Source of the DNA: Betaproteobacteria bacterium
GTDB lineage: Bacteria; Pseudomonadota; Gammaproteobacteria; Burkholderiales; SG8-41
Length of the DNA: 48,299 nucleotides
Assembly (NCBI GenBank): GCA_028291945.1
Contig: JAQGNH010000329.1
Coordinates: 1 to 48,299, forward strand
Reading direction: 5' to 3'
A model generated the notes under the pieces. That model saw nothing but the letters and a program-made list of their open reading frames with translations. It ran no database searches and was not told the DNA's origin. Made by a program: the position numbers and the translations under genes. Positions 23,986-31,549 of the stretch are shown here, in pieces (position 1 is the first letter of the stretch; each line of letters begins with the position of its first letter).

Positions 23986-24579
23986 ATGACTAGCACAGCC
24001 TCGCCGCCAGTCGAAATCCGCGATCTCGAAAAACATCGCCGGGCGATGCTCAAGTTCGCGATACTGCAACTGCGCAATGAGACCTACGCGGAAGATTGCG
24101 TTCAGGAAGCCCTCACCGCAGCAATCCAGAGCGCAGACCGTTTCGCCGGTGATTCGTCGGTCCGCACTTGGTTGATCGGAATCCTCAAGCACAAGATCCT
24201 GGACCACTTCCGCAAGGCGAGTCGCGAACAGGCCGTTACCGTGAGCGATGAAGAGAGCTCGCTCGACGATTTCGACGGCCTCTTCAAGGAAGACGGGCAC
24301 TATATCGAACCGCCGGCGCCCTGGGCCAATCCCGAACAGGCGCTCTCGCAAAGCGAGTTCTTCGAAGTGCTCGAGCGCTGCCTCCAGGCGCTGCCCAACG
24401 TTACGGCGCGCGTATTCACGATGCGTGAAGTGATGGGCGTCACCACCGACGAAATTTGCACGGAGCTGGGGATTACGGCGAACAATTGCTGGGTGCTGAT
24501 CTATCGCGCCCGCATGTCTCTGCGCGAGTGCCTCGAAAAGCGCTGGTTTGCTGCTGGGCACACTGCGGCCAGCTCATGA
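23986..24579 (+). CDS. ECF-type RNA polymerase sigma factor
   Basis: 197 residues from the ATG at 23986 with GCGGAG seven bases upstream. Region 2 is seen in LRNETYAEDCVQEALTAAI and RTWLIGILKHKILDHFRK, and region 4 in FEVLERCLQALPNVTARVFT, MREVMGVTTDEICTELGI and NNCWVLIYRARMSLRECLEK. The linker between regions is longer than in minimal ECF factors (~45 residues, acidic). It overlaps the anti-sigma gene by four bases (ATGA), so the pair is translationally coupled. The two flanking small exported proteins are the natural first candidates for its regulon; that is inference. Confidence 0.9.
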   Translation: MTSTASPPVEIRDLEKHRRAMLKFAILQLRNETYAEDCVQEALTAAIQSADRFAGDSSVRTWLIGILKHKILDHFRKASREQAVTVSDEESSLDDFDGLFKEDGHYIEPPAPWANPEQALSQSEFFEVLERCLQALPNVTARVFTMREVMGVTTDEICTELGITANNCWVLIYRARMSLRECLEKRWFAAGHTAASS

Positions 24580-24767
24580 AGCTCACCTGCAAAGAGGCGA
24601 GCCGGCTGATTTCAGTAGGGCTCGACACGAAGCTGAGCCTCTCCGACAGGGCAGCGCTGCGGTTGCATCTTGCGCTGTGCGACGCTTGCAACAAAGTCAA
24701 AGCGCAATTCCAGTTCATGCGCCGCGCGCTGTCCGCGTACACTAAATTGGACGACGATCCGCGCTGA
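24576..24767 (+). CDS. zinc-finger anti-sigma factor
   Basis: 63 residues beginning MKLTCKEASRLISVGLD. It carries the zinc-binding anti-sigma (ZAS/zf-HC2) pattern: Cys5, then HLALCDACNK with His-x3-Cys-x2-Cys. There is no transmembrane segment, so it is a soluble cytoplasmic anti-sigma, like ChrR/RsrA-type regulators where thiol oxidation or zinc loss releases sigma. The coupled start ensures equal synthesis with the sigma factor. Confidence 0.88.
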   Translation: MKLTCKEASRLISVGLDTKLSLSDRAALRLHLALCDACNKVKAQFQFMRRALSAYTKLDDDPR

Positions 24768-24784
24768 CGTAGAAGTGATGCCAT

Positions 24785-24818
24785 AAAAAAAGCAGGCAGC
24801 GCGAACGGGCTGTCTGCT
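24785..24818 (-). terminator. Rho-independent terminator of the EF-hand gene
   Basis: On the minus strand agcagacagc - ccgttcgc - gctgcctgct is followed by seven T residues (24791-24785). It starts 20 bases after the EF-hand stop. The hairpin may also stop plus-strand transcription from the sigma operon, as a bidirectional element. Confidence 0.88.
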
Positions 24819-24837
24819 TAGGACCTGTGTCGAGCAG

Positions 24838-25149
24838 CTAGCGGGCCGGGCCCGTTTCGCTCGCGGAAGTCGGGAACGTGGTCGCCATCATCTTCTTATC
24901 CATGAATTCCTTCGTTGTGAGCATGCGATCCTTGTTCGCGTCCATCCTGTCGAACTGCGCGCCCATGTACGAAAGAAACTCGTCGCGACTGACCATGCCG
25001 TCCTTGTTCGTATCCATCGCTTTCATTCTCAGCTCGCTCCAAAACAGGTCCGGGAAGTCAGTGTTGCCCGCTGCTGTCACGATGGGGGCGGCCATACTGG
25101 CCAGCACGAAAACGCCTGCGGCTGCCGCTGATTTCATGTGCTTGAACAT
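24838..25149 (-). CDS. exported EF-hand protein
   Basis: 103 residues from the ATG at 25149, which has GGAGA at correct spacing; the frame extends 16 codons upstream without support. Signal peptide AAAAGVFVLASMAAPIVTA. Two EF-hand loops: DTNKDGMVSRDE (46-57) is canonical, and DANKDRMLTTKE (70-81) has Arg at the usual Gly position. The C-terminus FPTSASETGPAR shares FPxSxSETG with the small exported protein at 23192-23497. Predicted periplasmic calcium binder. It is transcribed towards the sigma operon and has its own terminator; a long inverted repeat lies 42 bases before the start. Confidence 0.85.
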   Translation of the reverse strand: MFKHMKSAAAAGVFVLASMAAPIVTAAGNTDFPDLFWSELRMKAMDTNKDGMVSRDEFLSYMGAQFDRMDANKDRMLTTKEFMDKKMMATTFPTSASETGPAR

Positions 25150-25190
25150 GTGTTGTCTCCAGTAAATGAGTTGTGATTCCAATATCGTTC

Positions 25191-25228
25191 GATACATGAG
25201 TGCCGATGGGTCGGACCTCTCATGTATC
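25191..25228. repeat. 10-bp inverted repeat upstream of the EF-hand gene
   Basis: gatacatgag (25191-25200) and ctcatgtatc (25219-25228) are perfect reverse complements, with a nested ccga-tggg-tcgg stem in the spacer. It sits 42-79 bases upstream of the EF-hand start, in the expected promoter/leader. It could be an operator or an RNA hairpin. Confidence 0.6.
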
Positions 25229-25576
25229 CTCCTTTGGTCGAAGCTGAACCACGAGCCTTACTGGATCGTTCGTAAATTACATCGCCAAGTTCAACAGCGA
25301 GCGTTGCGCCCGAACGTTGGAATCGATGACCGCTGCGATTGTCTTTTCCTGGGGGTGACCTGCGAGGGCGGTAAAGCAGACATGGTGAGGCGTATGCATG
25401 GAGATCTTCGCGATGTCATGACGGGCAGAGCCAAACGACAGCAACGACACTTGCCCGTAACAGCTCACGATCTGAAACAGGAACGGGTATAAGATCGTTC
25501 CTGTGCTCCCCGACGCGACAACGAATTCGCGAAAAGAGCTAAAGATCGGTCACAACCGAGCGGAGATACGACGATC
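25229..25576. other. non-coding stretch before the second TctC gene
   Basis: Two opposing frames of 108 and 63 residues overlap here, but neither has a ribosome-binding site or a recognisable protein. Promoters for the EF-hand gene (minus) and the TctC gene (plus) presumably lie here. Confidence 0.4.
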
Positions 25577-26545
25577 ATGACACCGTTGAACCGATACCTG
25601 CTCGTACTCTCGTGTGCAACAGCGTTGCCGGTTCTTGCTGCAGATCCGGCCTACCCTTCGAAACCGGTTCGCATGATCGTGCCTTTCGCACCGGGCGGTT
25701 CCACCGACGTCATCGCACGCTTGATCGGGCAGAAGTTGAGCGAAGTGTGGGGGCAACAAGTCGTCGTCGACAACCGCGCTGGTGCCGGCGGCAACATCGG
25801 CATGGGATTGGCCGCGCATGCGAACCCCGATGGCCACACGATCCTCGCGGTAAGCTCGAGTTACGTCGTGAATCCGACGCTGTACTCGAAGGCGCCATAC
25901 GATCCATTCAGAAGCTTCGTGCCAATCACGAATGCAGCGGCTGCGCCCAATGTCTTCACCGCGCATGCCTCGGTGCCGGCCAAATCGATGCAGGAGCTGA
26001 TAGCGCTTCTGAAGAAGGATGGCAAAAAGTTCAACATTGGCACGCCTGGCGTGGGCACGACACCGGACCTGTCAGCTGAGCTGTTCAAGATGACGGCGAA
26101 GCTGGACATCGTGCGCGTTCCCTACAGCGGCGCAGGTCCGGCGGTTGCGGCGGTGGCGGGCAATCAGGTACCCATAGCCTGCACGGTGCTGCCCCCGGTC
26201 GTCCCGCACATTCAGGCGGGCCGCCTGCGTGCGCTGGCCGTCACTGCGGACAAGCGGTCGAGCACGCTTCCTGACGTGCCGACCATGGCCGAAGTCGGAT
26301 TCAAAGGACAGGAGGCCGATACGCTTGCCGGCTTGCTGGTGCCTGCCGGCACACCCAAGCCGATCATCAACCGCATAAGCGGAGAAATCCAACGCATCCT
26401 CGCGCAGCCGGACATCCGCGAGCGCATAGCGGGCCAGGGCTTCGATGTGATCGCGAGCACGCCTGAACAGTTTGCAGCCCAGATCAGATTCGAAGTCGAG
26501 AAGTGGGGAAAGGTGATCCGCAGCGCCGGGATCAGGGTGGACTGA
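25577..26545 (+). CDS. TctC/Bug-family periplasmic substrate-binding protein
   Basis: 322 residues with a signal peptide (LLVLSCATALPVLAA) and the full Bug pattern: YPSKPVRMIVPFAPGGSTDV, VVVDNRAGAGGNIGMGLAAH, NPDGHTILAVSS, then VPTMAEVGFKGQ and a C-terminal STPEQFAAQIRFEVEKWGKV. Ligand is likely a small carboxylate. No permease genes are adjacent. A TauE/SafE permease follows on the same strand after about 250 bases that contain a small GAAA-loop hairpin (about 26569-26584). Confidence 0.9.
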   Translation: MTPLNRYLLVLSCATALPVLAADPAYPSKPVRMIVPFAPGGSTDVIARLIGQKLSEVWGQQVVVDNRAGAGGNIGMGLAAHANPDGHTILAVSSSYVVNPTLYSKAPYDPFRSFVPITNAAAAPNVFTAHASVPAKSMQELIALLKKDGKKFNIGTPGVGTTPDLSAELFKMTAKLDIVRVPYSGAGPAVAAVAGNQVPIACTVLPPVVPHIQAGRLRALAVTADKRSSTLPDVPTMAEVGFKGQEADTLAGLLVPAGTPKPIINRISGEIQRILAQPDIRERIAGQGFDVIASTPEQFAAQIRFEVEKWGKVIRSAGIRVD

Positions 26546-26797
26546 AGAAACAAAGTTCACTGCACGTGCGCGGCGAAAGCCGCGGCGTGTTGGGCATGCG
26601 CTCCAAGACGCACTTCACAACTGATTCACAACGTAGCTCACCGCCATTGGATCGAGGTCCAGGCTTGTTTCGTGTCTGGCGCTTCTCCAGCGTCTTGCTC
26701 GTCCGTGCCCATCCGCCAAATCGAACACGGACGGAATGACTAAGAATGCGCGACTATCCGCCGTCATCCTTCCGTATGGCAAACACGCGAGCATCCC

Positions 26798-27526
26798 ATG
26801 GCAGATACGATTCTGGTTCTATTCATTGTTCTCAGCGCTTACCTTGTACGCGGCATCACCGGCTTCGGTTCGGGCCTGATCGCCGTGCCGCTGCTGGCGC
26901 TCTCTCATCCGCTGCAGTTCGCCGTGCCACTCGTCCTGGCACTGGACTTCACGGCTTCGCTGGTGCTTGGCGGCGCCAACACCAAGAAGGCTGACTGGGG
27001 CGAGATCAAGGTGCTGCTGCCCTGCGGACTGGTCGGAGCATGCATCGGCGCGTTTGCGTTGCTAAAGCTGCCGGCTGAGCCCGTGCTGCTGACGCTTGGC
27101 GCTTTCACAATGTTCTTCGGGTTCCGTAACATATTCGGCGTGTCCTCCGCAGCGCAGATATCCCGCGCATGGGCAGTACCTACGGGGCTCGTCGGTGGCG
27201 GCGCCGGTGCGTTGTTCGGCACCAGCGGCCCTCCCTACATCATTTACCTTACGCATCGCCTTAAGGATAAAGGCGCGGTTCGAGCGACGTTTTCATGGCT
27301 CTTCGTCCTCGACGGCGGTTTTCGTCTTGGCCTCTTCCTCATCGCCGGTCTGCTGCTCGAAACCAAGTTTCAGATCGCATACGCACTGAGCCTGATTCCG
27401 ATGGGTATCGGACTCTACGTGGGCAACCAGGTGCACCTGGACATGACTACGGAGGCAATGTTGAAAGTCGTAGGCGCATTGCTGGTGATCAGCGGCGCGT
27501 TGCTCTTCATCAAAGTCGGTTTGTAG
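26798..27526 (+). CDS. TauE/SafE (TSUP) family permease
   Basis: 242 residues, seven to eight membrane segments. RGITGFGSGLIAVPLLALSH is the N-terminal TSUP motif and GLVGGGAGALFGTSGPPYII the second-half repeat. The family moves organosulfonates, sulfite or other small anions across the inner membrane. The substrate cannot be assigned; neighbours (a TctC receptor upstream) would fit carboxylate or sulfonate handling. The stop precedes a very stable hairpin by 100 bases. Confidence 0.87.
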   Translation: MADTILVLFIVLSAYLVRGITGFGSGLIAVPLLALSHPLQFAVPLVLALDFTASLVLGGANTKKADWGEIKVLLPCGLVGACIGAFALLKLPAEPVLLTLGAFTMFFGFRNIFGVSSAAQISRAWAVPTGLVGGGAGALFGTSGPPYIIYLTHRLKDKGAVRATFSWLFVLDGGFRLGLFLIAGLLLETKFQIAYALSLIPMGIGLYVGNQVHLDMTTEAMLKVVGALLVISGALLFIKVGL

Positions 27527-27625
27527 ATCGCGGCCGACCGTTAGGTGCATTTCTGCACCGTCCCGAAGCCGAGCTCGTATTTCTTGCGTAACTAGCGGAA
27601 TACGTCACGAACTGCTCTTGTGGGA

Positions 27626-27661
27626 ACAACGTCAAGTGCACAAGAATGCGCTTGACGTTGT
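27626..27661. repeat. 15-bp hairpin downstream of the TauE/SafE gene
   Basis: acaacgtcaagtgca (27626-27640), loop caagaa, tgcgcttgacgttgt (27647-27661): fifteen pairs with one G-T wobble. No T-run follows on either strand. It could be a transcript-end structure, an RNA-processing site or a small-RNA core; it lies 59 bases before the next small ORF. Confidence 0.65.
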
Positions 27662-27719
27662 CATTTGCTTGTGAAGCGTCGGCAGCATCATCTTTCCAAT
27701 ACAGTGCAGGGACGCCGTG

Positions 27720-27959
27720 ATGTTTGTGGACGAGTTACGCGAATTGCTTTTGAGCCTGCCGATAAGCCAGGTTACGTTGAGCGTGTTTTTGACCGCTTGT
27801 GTGTTTGGCGGGGTCTGCACACTGACGTGTGCCGCGCTTCGTGCACTGCCCGATGCCGTAAAGGATTTGCGGAGCTGGCGGCTGGATCGAAGAACGGTGG
27901 TCGAAGCACAGCCGGCGTGGATCAAGGAACACGCCGACGCGCGTAGCGGGAGCAAGTAA
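27720..27959 (+). CDS. small single-span membrane protein
   Basis: 79 residues from the ATG at 27720; a GTG immediately upstream is an alternative. One hydrophobic segment (VTLSVFLTACVFGGVCTLTC, ~18-37) followed by a charged cytoplasmic-type tail (DLRSWRLDRRTVVEAQPAWI). No family recognised. A GCAGGG lies about nine bases upstream. Confidence 0.45.
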   Translation: MFVDELRELLLSLPISQVTLSVFLTACVFGGVCTLTCAALRALPDAVKDLRSWRLDRRTVVEAQPAWIKEHADARSGSK

Positions 27960-28167
27960 GTCTGAGATGCACGCCTCGCGGGGCGCCGGATCCGCGCTGG
28001 GGTGGTCTCGCCGTTGCAGCTGTAAGATATAGTAAGTCGTATCAAGAACTCCCTACAGACAGCGCGCCTGCTGTTAGCGAGACTTCTCCTTCGGCCGCAT
28101 AACGGCTGGCGCTTCGCATTCATGGGCGTGTCCCCGGCGCAGTGCGCCAGTTCAAAGGAGGCGCACG

Positions 28168-28389
28168 ATGCTCTACAGGATCATTCGCGAGCTCAACGAT
28201 GGCCGTCTCTACTACAAGGGCGGCGCAGCCGGTGAAGGCGCTTCATGGACTGATCTCGCGGCGAACGCTCTGCACTACCGCTCTTCCGATCAGAGCGTTC
28301 GTGTGGGCGCCACAATTGCAGCGCTGATCGAGGCAGGAAAGGTCGGTATCGAGGAGATCGACGGCTTGCCGGCTGGATCTGAGGCCTGA
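28168..28389 (+). CDS. uncharacterised 73-residue protein
   Basis: AAGGAGG lies eight bases before the ATG, a near-perfect ribosome-binding site. The protein (MLYRIIRELNDGRLYYKGGA at the start, ALIEAGKVGIEEIDGLPAG near the end) is soluble with an alpha/beta composition. No family recognised, but the strong start signal supports expression. Confidence 0.6.
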   Translation: MLYRIIRELNDGRLYYKGGAAGEGASWTDLAANALHYRSSDQSVRVGATIAALIEAGKVGIEEIDGLPAGSEA

Positions 28390-28767
28390 AAGCACGCTGC
28401 AAGCCCCCCAACGTAGGGCGTCAGGCGTGCGCGAGCCTTTTATGCGGATTCGCGGCATCTCGCTCGTTTTTCCAAGTCAAATGAACGACTTCAGATCGCT
28501 ACGCGCGCGAAATGCGACTTTTCGCACGCCTGCGAGGCATTAGTTCACCACAAAGAAGCAGGGCGGTTTCGTGGACTCGAAATTTGGACAGTAGACATTG
28601 AGGGGGCATACGTCCTCGACGCCGTTCGGCCTATAATGCCAAATGTGACGTAATGCTCAGTCAGAGCAGTGGAGGGCGTCACAGTTGTTCGGCGCCCGCT
28701 GCCAATTCAAAGACTGCGTGCTTTACGTAACAATCGCACCGTTATCTATTTCACACGGATACCTGCC
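28390..28767. other. non-coding stretch with a candidate -10 box
   Basis: No gene. A consensus TATAAT at 28632-28637 lies about 130 bases before the next start and is the likely promoter for the small basic protein gene; no good -35 hexamer is seen at 17 bases. Confidence 0.4.
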
Positions 28768-29070
28768 ATGAGCTTACTTGACCCGAAGTGGAAATACACA
28801 CACAGCACCGCTACTGACATCCGCAAGACCTTTGCCAAGGCTCGACGAGACCTGGCGAAAAAGGAGCGATCCAGTGTGAGGCCCCCGAAGTTGCAGCTGA
28901 TGCGTGGCCCGGCCGCTGCCGTGCCTGCAGTTAGCTACAGCAGTCAGCTTTCGAGCGCCATCCGCCATGGCATGAGAAGCATCGGAGACGACGACGCGTC
29001 AGATCGTAAAACGGCCGACCCAGCGGCTCTGGTGTCCGCCCGACACGATCCACGCATTGCCTCCAGGTGA
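28768..29070 (+). CDS. uncharacterised 100-residue basic protein
   Basis: The recognisable protein begins MSLLDPKWKYTHSTATDIRK from the ATG at 28768, though the frame is open from 28669. The N-terminal 40 residues (TDIRKTFAKARRDLAKK) resemble a recurring short betaproteobacterial protein of unknown role; the C-terminal half is low-complexity. No signal or membrane segment. It is rich in Arg and Lys, so nucleic-acid binding is conceivable but unproven. Confidence 0.55.
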   Translation: MSLLDPKWKYTHSTATDIRKTFAKARRDLAKKERSSVRPPKLQLMRGPAAAVPAVSYSSQLSSAIRHGMRSIGDDDASDRKTADPAALVSARHDPRIASR

Positions 29071-29185
29071 CAGGCCTTTCCATTTGAGAACGGCGTAAAG
29101 CGATAGCTCTACGTCCGAGTCCTGCTCTTCTTGACGCGGTGGACCGCTCCGATCGGAGTCGTCCACCGCAGCCTCTTACCTCGAC

Positions 29186-29641
29186 CTAAAGCTTGCGCAC
29201 TTGCTCCAGCAGCTCCTTGCTTTCGGGTATCGTCCCCGGCTCGTAGACCTTCGCGTATCGAATTACACCCTGCGCATCCAGGACGAATGCCGAGCGCTTA
29301 TCCATCCCGCGTTCGTCGTTGAAAACACCGTAGGCTTTCCCGATCGCGCCATGAGGCCAGTAGTCGGATAGCAGAGGGAATGGAATGCCGCCGAGCTGTT
29401 CAGCCCATGCCTTGAGGCTCGGAACGGTATCGGCACTGATCTGCAGAATCTCGACGTTCAACTTCTTGAATTCTTCGTAGTTCGCACGGAACCCGGTGAC
29501 TTGATTTTTTCAGCCGCCCGTAAAGGCGAACGGAAGGAACGAGACGATAGTGGGACGACCGCGAAAACCCCCCAGCCCGACCTTTTGGTCGGCGTGCGAC
29601 GCGAGCGTGAAGTCAGGCGCTGCGGTACCTGTTTGAACCAT
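29186..29641 (-). CDS. peroxiredoxin with in-frame TGA at the peroxidatic position (candidate selenoprotein)
   Basis: 151 codons from the ATG at 29641, with AAGGAG eight bases upstream, to a TAG. The frame is broken once, by TGA at 29510-29512 (codon 44). Both sides are intact AhpC/TSA peroxiredoxin: APDFTLASHADQKVGL and VSFLPFAFTGG before it, NQVTGFRANYEEFKKLNVEI, SLKAWAEQLGGIPFPLLSDY and RSAFVLDAQGVIRYAKVYEP after. TGA falls exactly on the TxxC peroxidatic site, giving T-G-G-U. No cysteine is encoded anywhere else, so only selenocysteine would make a 1-Sec peroxidase. A hairpin suited to SECIS function follows at +15 to +34. Reading it as a chance nonsense mutation requires the mutation to hit the catalytic codon. 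Predicted role: cytoplasmic peroxide reduction with an external thiol donor. Confidence 0.85.
29476..29495 (-). promoter_or_regulatory. candidate SECIS hairpin of the peroxiredoxin gene
   Basis: Hand-folded from the base after TGA: +15 to +34 forms CG + GGUUC, loop CGUGC (+22 to +26), GAACU, bulged A, CG. The five-pair upper stem has one G-U pair. The loop has G at its second position followed by U, and the UGA-to-loop distance is 21 bases, within the range known for bacterial SECIS elements. No free-energy calculation was made. Confidence 0.6.
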
Positions 29642-29795
29642 GCGAGCTCTCCTTGGGTGTTGAAACGGCAAAGCCGTTATTGAAGAATACTCGTGGGCGT
29701 CGCTCCCCGCAATGAGTCAGCCTCGACGTTATGACGATGTCGCGAGCGTGATTTGCACGGCTTGGGAGGACCCACGCCACTGTAAGGAGCATCAA

Positions 29796-29987
29796 ATGGC
29801 CGCACGGAAGAAGCGTGCTAAACCGGTACCACAGTCGACCGCGAAACTCGATGCGGGCTGGCAGTCCTTCATTTCTACCGCGTTAAACAAAGCCGGCGCT
29901 CAGACGTCGTGGCCTGACCCGACTCCTGGCAAAGGCAGCAAAGCGCGGAAGACCGTCGTGAAACGCGCGAAAAAGAAAGCGAAGTAA
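29796..29987 (+). CDS. small lysine/arginine-rich protein
   Basis: 63 residues from the ATG at 29796 with AAGGAG seven bases upstream; the frame extends 28 codons further without a ribosome site. N-terminus MAARKKRAKPVPQ and C-terminus GSKARKTVVKRAKKKAK are strongly basic, flanking a short ordinary segment (LDAGWQSFISTALNKAGAQT). Histone-H1-like tails of this kind occur in nucleoid-associated proteins, but no family is recognised. Confidence 0.55.
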   Translation: MAARKKRAKPVPQSTAKLDAGWQSFISTALNKAGAQTSWPDPTPGKGSKARKTVVKRAKKKAK

Positions 29988-30017
29988 GCGCGGTTCGGTG
30001 TCGCCAGCGGTATCGAA

Positions 30018-31001
30018 CTACTGCTCCACTTTGACGTCGGCGTCGATGATGATCTTTGCAAACTTCTCCGACTCCCTGCGGATGAAAGCGCGAAACTGCT
30101 CCGAAGTCATCGGCGCAGGTTCGAAGCCCATCGCTTTCAGCTTCGTCGCGATATCAGCGCTTTGAAGCGCCTGTACTGCCGAGGCGTTGAGCTTCCGCAG
30201 GACAGGATCCGGCAAGCGGGCTGGGCCTAGAAACCCGAAGAAATTGACCAGCTCGTATCCGGCGAGCGGCGGATACTCCGCAACTGCGGGCACGTTCGGC
30301 ATCATCGACACACGAGCGCTCGACGTTACTGCGATGGGCTTCACTTTTCCGCTCTCAATGAACGGCAGTGCCGCAGCGATACTGGAGAACGTCATGGTGA
30401 TGTGCTTTCCAGCGACGTCCGCAAGCTGTGGCGCCGCTCCCTTATAGGGCACGTGCATGATTTCAAGCCCCGCCATCTTGTTCAGCAGCTCTCCGGCGAG
30501 CTGCTGCGGGTTGCCTACGCCACTCGTGGAGAAGGTCAGCTTGCGTGGATTGGCCTTGGCATAAGCGATCAGCTCCTGGACCGATTTGGCCGGGACATCT
30601 GCGTTAACGACAAGAATGTTGGGCACTTTCACGAGGAGCGTGATCGGCACGAGGTCCTTGTCCCAGTCGTACGCCATCTGCTTGTACAGGTGCGGATTGA
30701 CCGCCATCTCGCCGGATGCGACCAGCAACGTGTATCCGTCGGGCGGGGATTTCGCTGCGGCCAGTGTGCCGATCATGCCGCTCGCCCCTGTTCGATTGTC
30801 GACGACGATAGGCTGACCGAGAGCTCGCCGCAACTGTTCTCCCAGCAGCCGAGCCGTGATATCGGTGCCGCCGCCCGCAGGGAAGGGCACGATGATCCTG
30901 ATCTGTTGGTTGGGATAGGCGTCCTGCGCCGCACCGCTGCCTGGGACCGCTGCTGTCATGAATGCTGCGGTACAGACAAATGCAAGTAGCTGCCGTGTCA
31001 T
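30018..31001 (-). CDS. TctC/Bug-family periplasmic substrate-binding protein
   Basis: 327 residues with a signal peptide (LLAFVCTAAFMTAAVPGSGA) and the Bug blocks YPNQQIRIIVPFPAGGGTDI, IVVDNRTGASGMIGTLAAAK, PDGYTLLVASGEMAVNPHLY and IMHVPYKGAAPQLADVAG. Third solitary TctC receptor in the window. AAGGTG precedes the ATG at good spacing. No transporter membrane subunit is nearby. Confidence 0.9.
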   Translation of the reverse strand: MTRQLLAFVCTAAFMTAAVPGSGAAQDAYPNQQIRIIVPFPAGGGTDITARLLGEQLRRALGQPIVVDNRTGASGMIGTLAAAKSPPDGYTLLVASGEMAVNPHLYKQMAYDWDKDLVPITLLVKVPNILVVNADVPAKSVQELIAYAKANPRKLTFSTSGVGNPQQLAGELLNKMAGLEIMHVPYKGAAPQLADVAGKHITMTFSSIAAALPFIESGKVKPIAVTSSARVSMMPNVPAVAEYPPLAGYELVNFFGFLGPARLPDPVLRKLNASAVQALQSADIATKLKAMGFEPAPMTSEQFRAFIRRESEKFAKIIIDADVKVEQ

Positions 31002-31185
31002 TTCGTTTCACCTTCCGCTCGCGTGTCAGTTCGCGCCTACACGGCATTCTAATGCGCCGAGCCAAGGCTCCGCGCGCGCCTTTTACATTGCGGTGTGGCT
31101 CTCTGGCCGGGCCGGGCCCGCCGTTTGCAGCTCGCGTCTGACTCAACCGTTGTCGTTGTTAACCACTAACATACGGAGAACTCTC

Positions 31186-31533
31186 ATGGCATCTGCTGGC
31201 AACAACACCCCCGATACGTCGTCGCGCGGACCCACCGGTGCTTTGAATGCGGCGTCAGCGGCTGCGCACGACCTCGTGGACAAAGTAGGCGGTCCCGCCG
31301 AGAAAGTCGCGTCCCGGGTAACTGCGACGACCGATACGATCCGGCAAGCCGGTCATAGTGCGGTCGACAAAGCCGTAAACGCAGCGGCACCCGCAGCGCA
31401 GTGGCTGGACCAAAAACAGAGCTACGTACAGGACCAACTCAAGACGACGACCGATTACGTAGTCGGGAATCCGCTGAAAGCAATTGCGATTGCTTTCGTT
31501 GCAGGCGTGCTCGTGGGGCGCATTACGTCGTAA
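31186..31533 (+). CDS. DUF883 (ElaB/YqjD-like) protein
   Basis: 115 residues; CGGAGAA precedes the ATG. A helical, alanine-rich body with heptad character (AAAHDLVDKVGGPAEKVASR, VDKAVNAAAPAAQWLDQKQS) ends in a C-terminal membrane anchor, NPLKAIAIAFVAGVLVGRIT with a GxxxG-like face. E. coli ElaB and YqjD have this design and bind ribosomes at the inner membrane in stationary phase under RpoS control. The equivalent role here is inference from family. Confidence 0.78.
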   Translation: MASAGNNTPDTSSRGPTGALNAASAAAHDLVDKVGGPAEKVASRVTATTDTIRQAGHSAVDKAVNAAAPAAQWLDQKQSYVQDQLKTTTDYVVGNPLKAIAIAFVAGVLVGRITS

Positions 31534-31549
31534 TCGGTGCAGCGCGCGC

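Noticed and set aside
23475-24077. 200-codon minus-strand ORF opposite the sigma-factor region
   Set aside because: No family similarity or ribosome site; it overlaps a terminator and the sigma gene.
23192-25149. FPxSxSETG tail as a PEP-CTERM or sortase signal
   Set aside because: No hydrophobic segment or basic tail follows the motif, both required by those sorting signals.
29186-29461. Reading the peroxiredoxin as a truncated 91-residue gene or a decayed pseudogene
   Set aside because: The upstream 60 codons are intact, in the same frame, with a strong ribosome site, and the sole stop is TGA on the catalytic codon. Decay would not be so selective.
22041-31001. Three TctC receptors as a tandem-duplicated locus
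   Set aside because: They differ in sequence and orientation and are kilobases apart. Scattered solitary TctC genes are ordinary in Burkholderiales.
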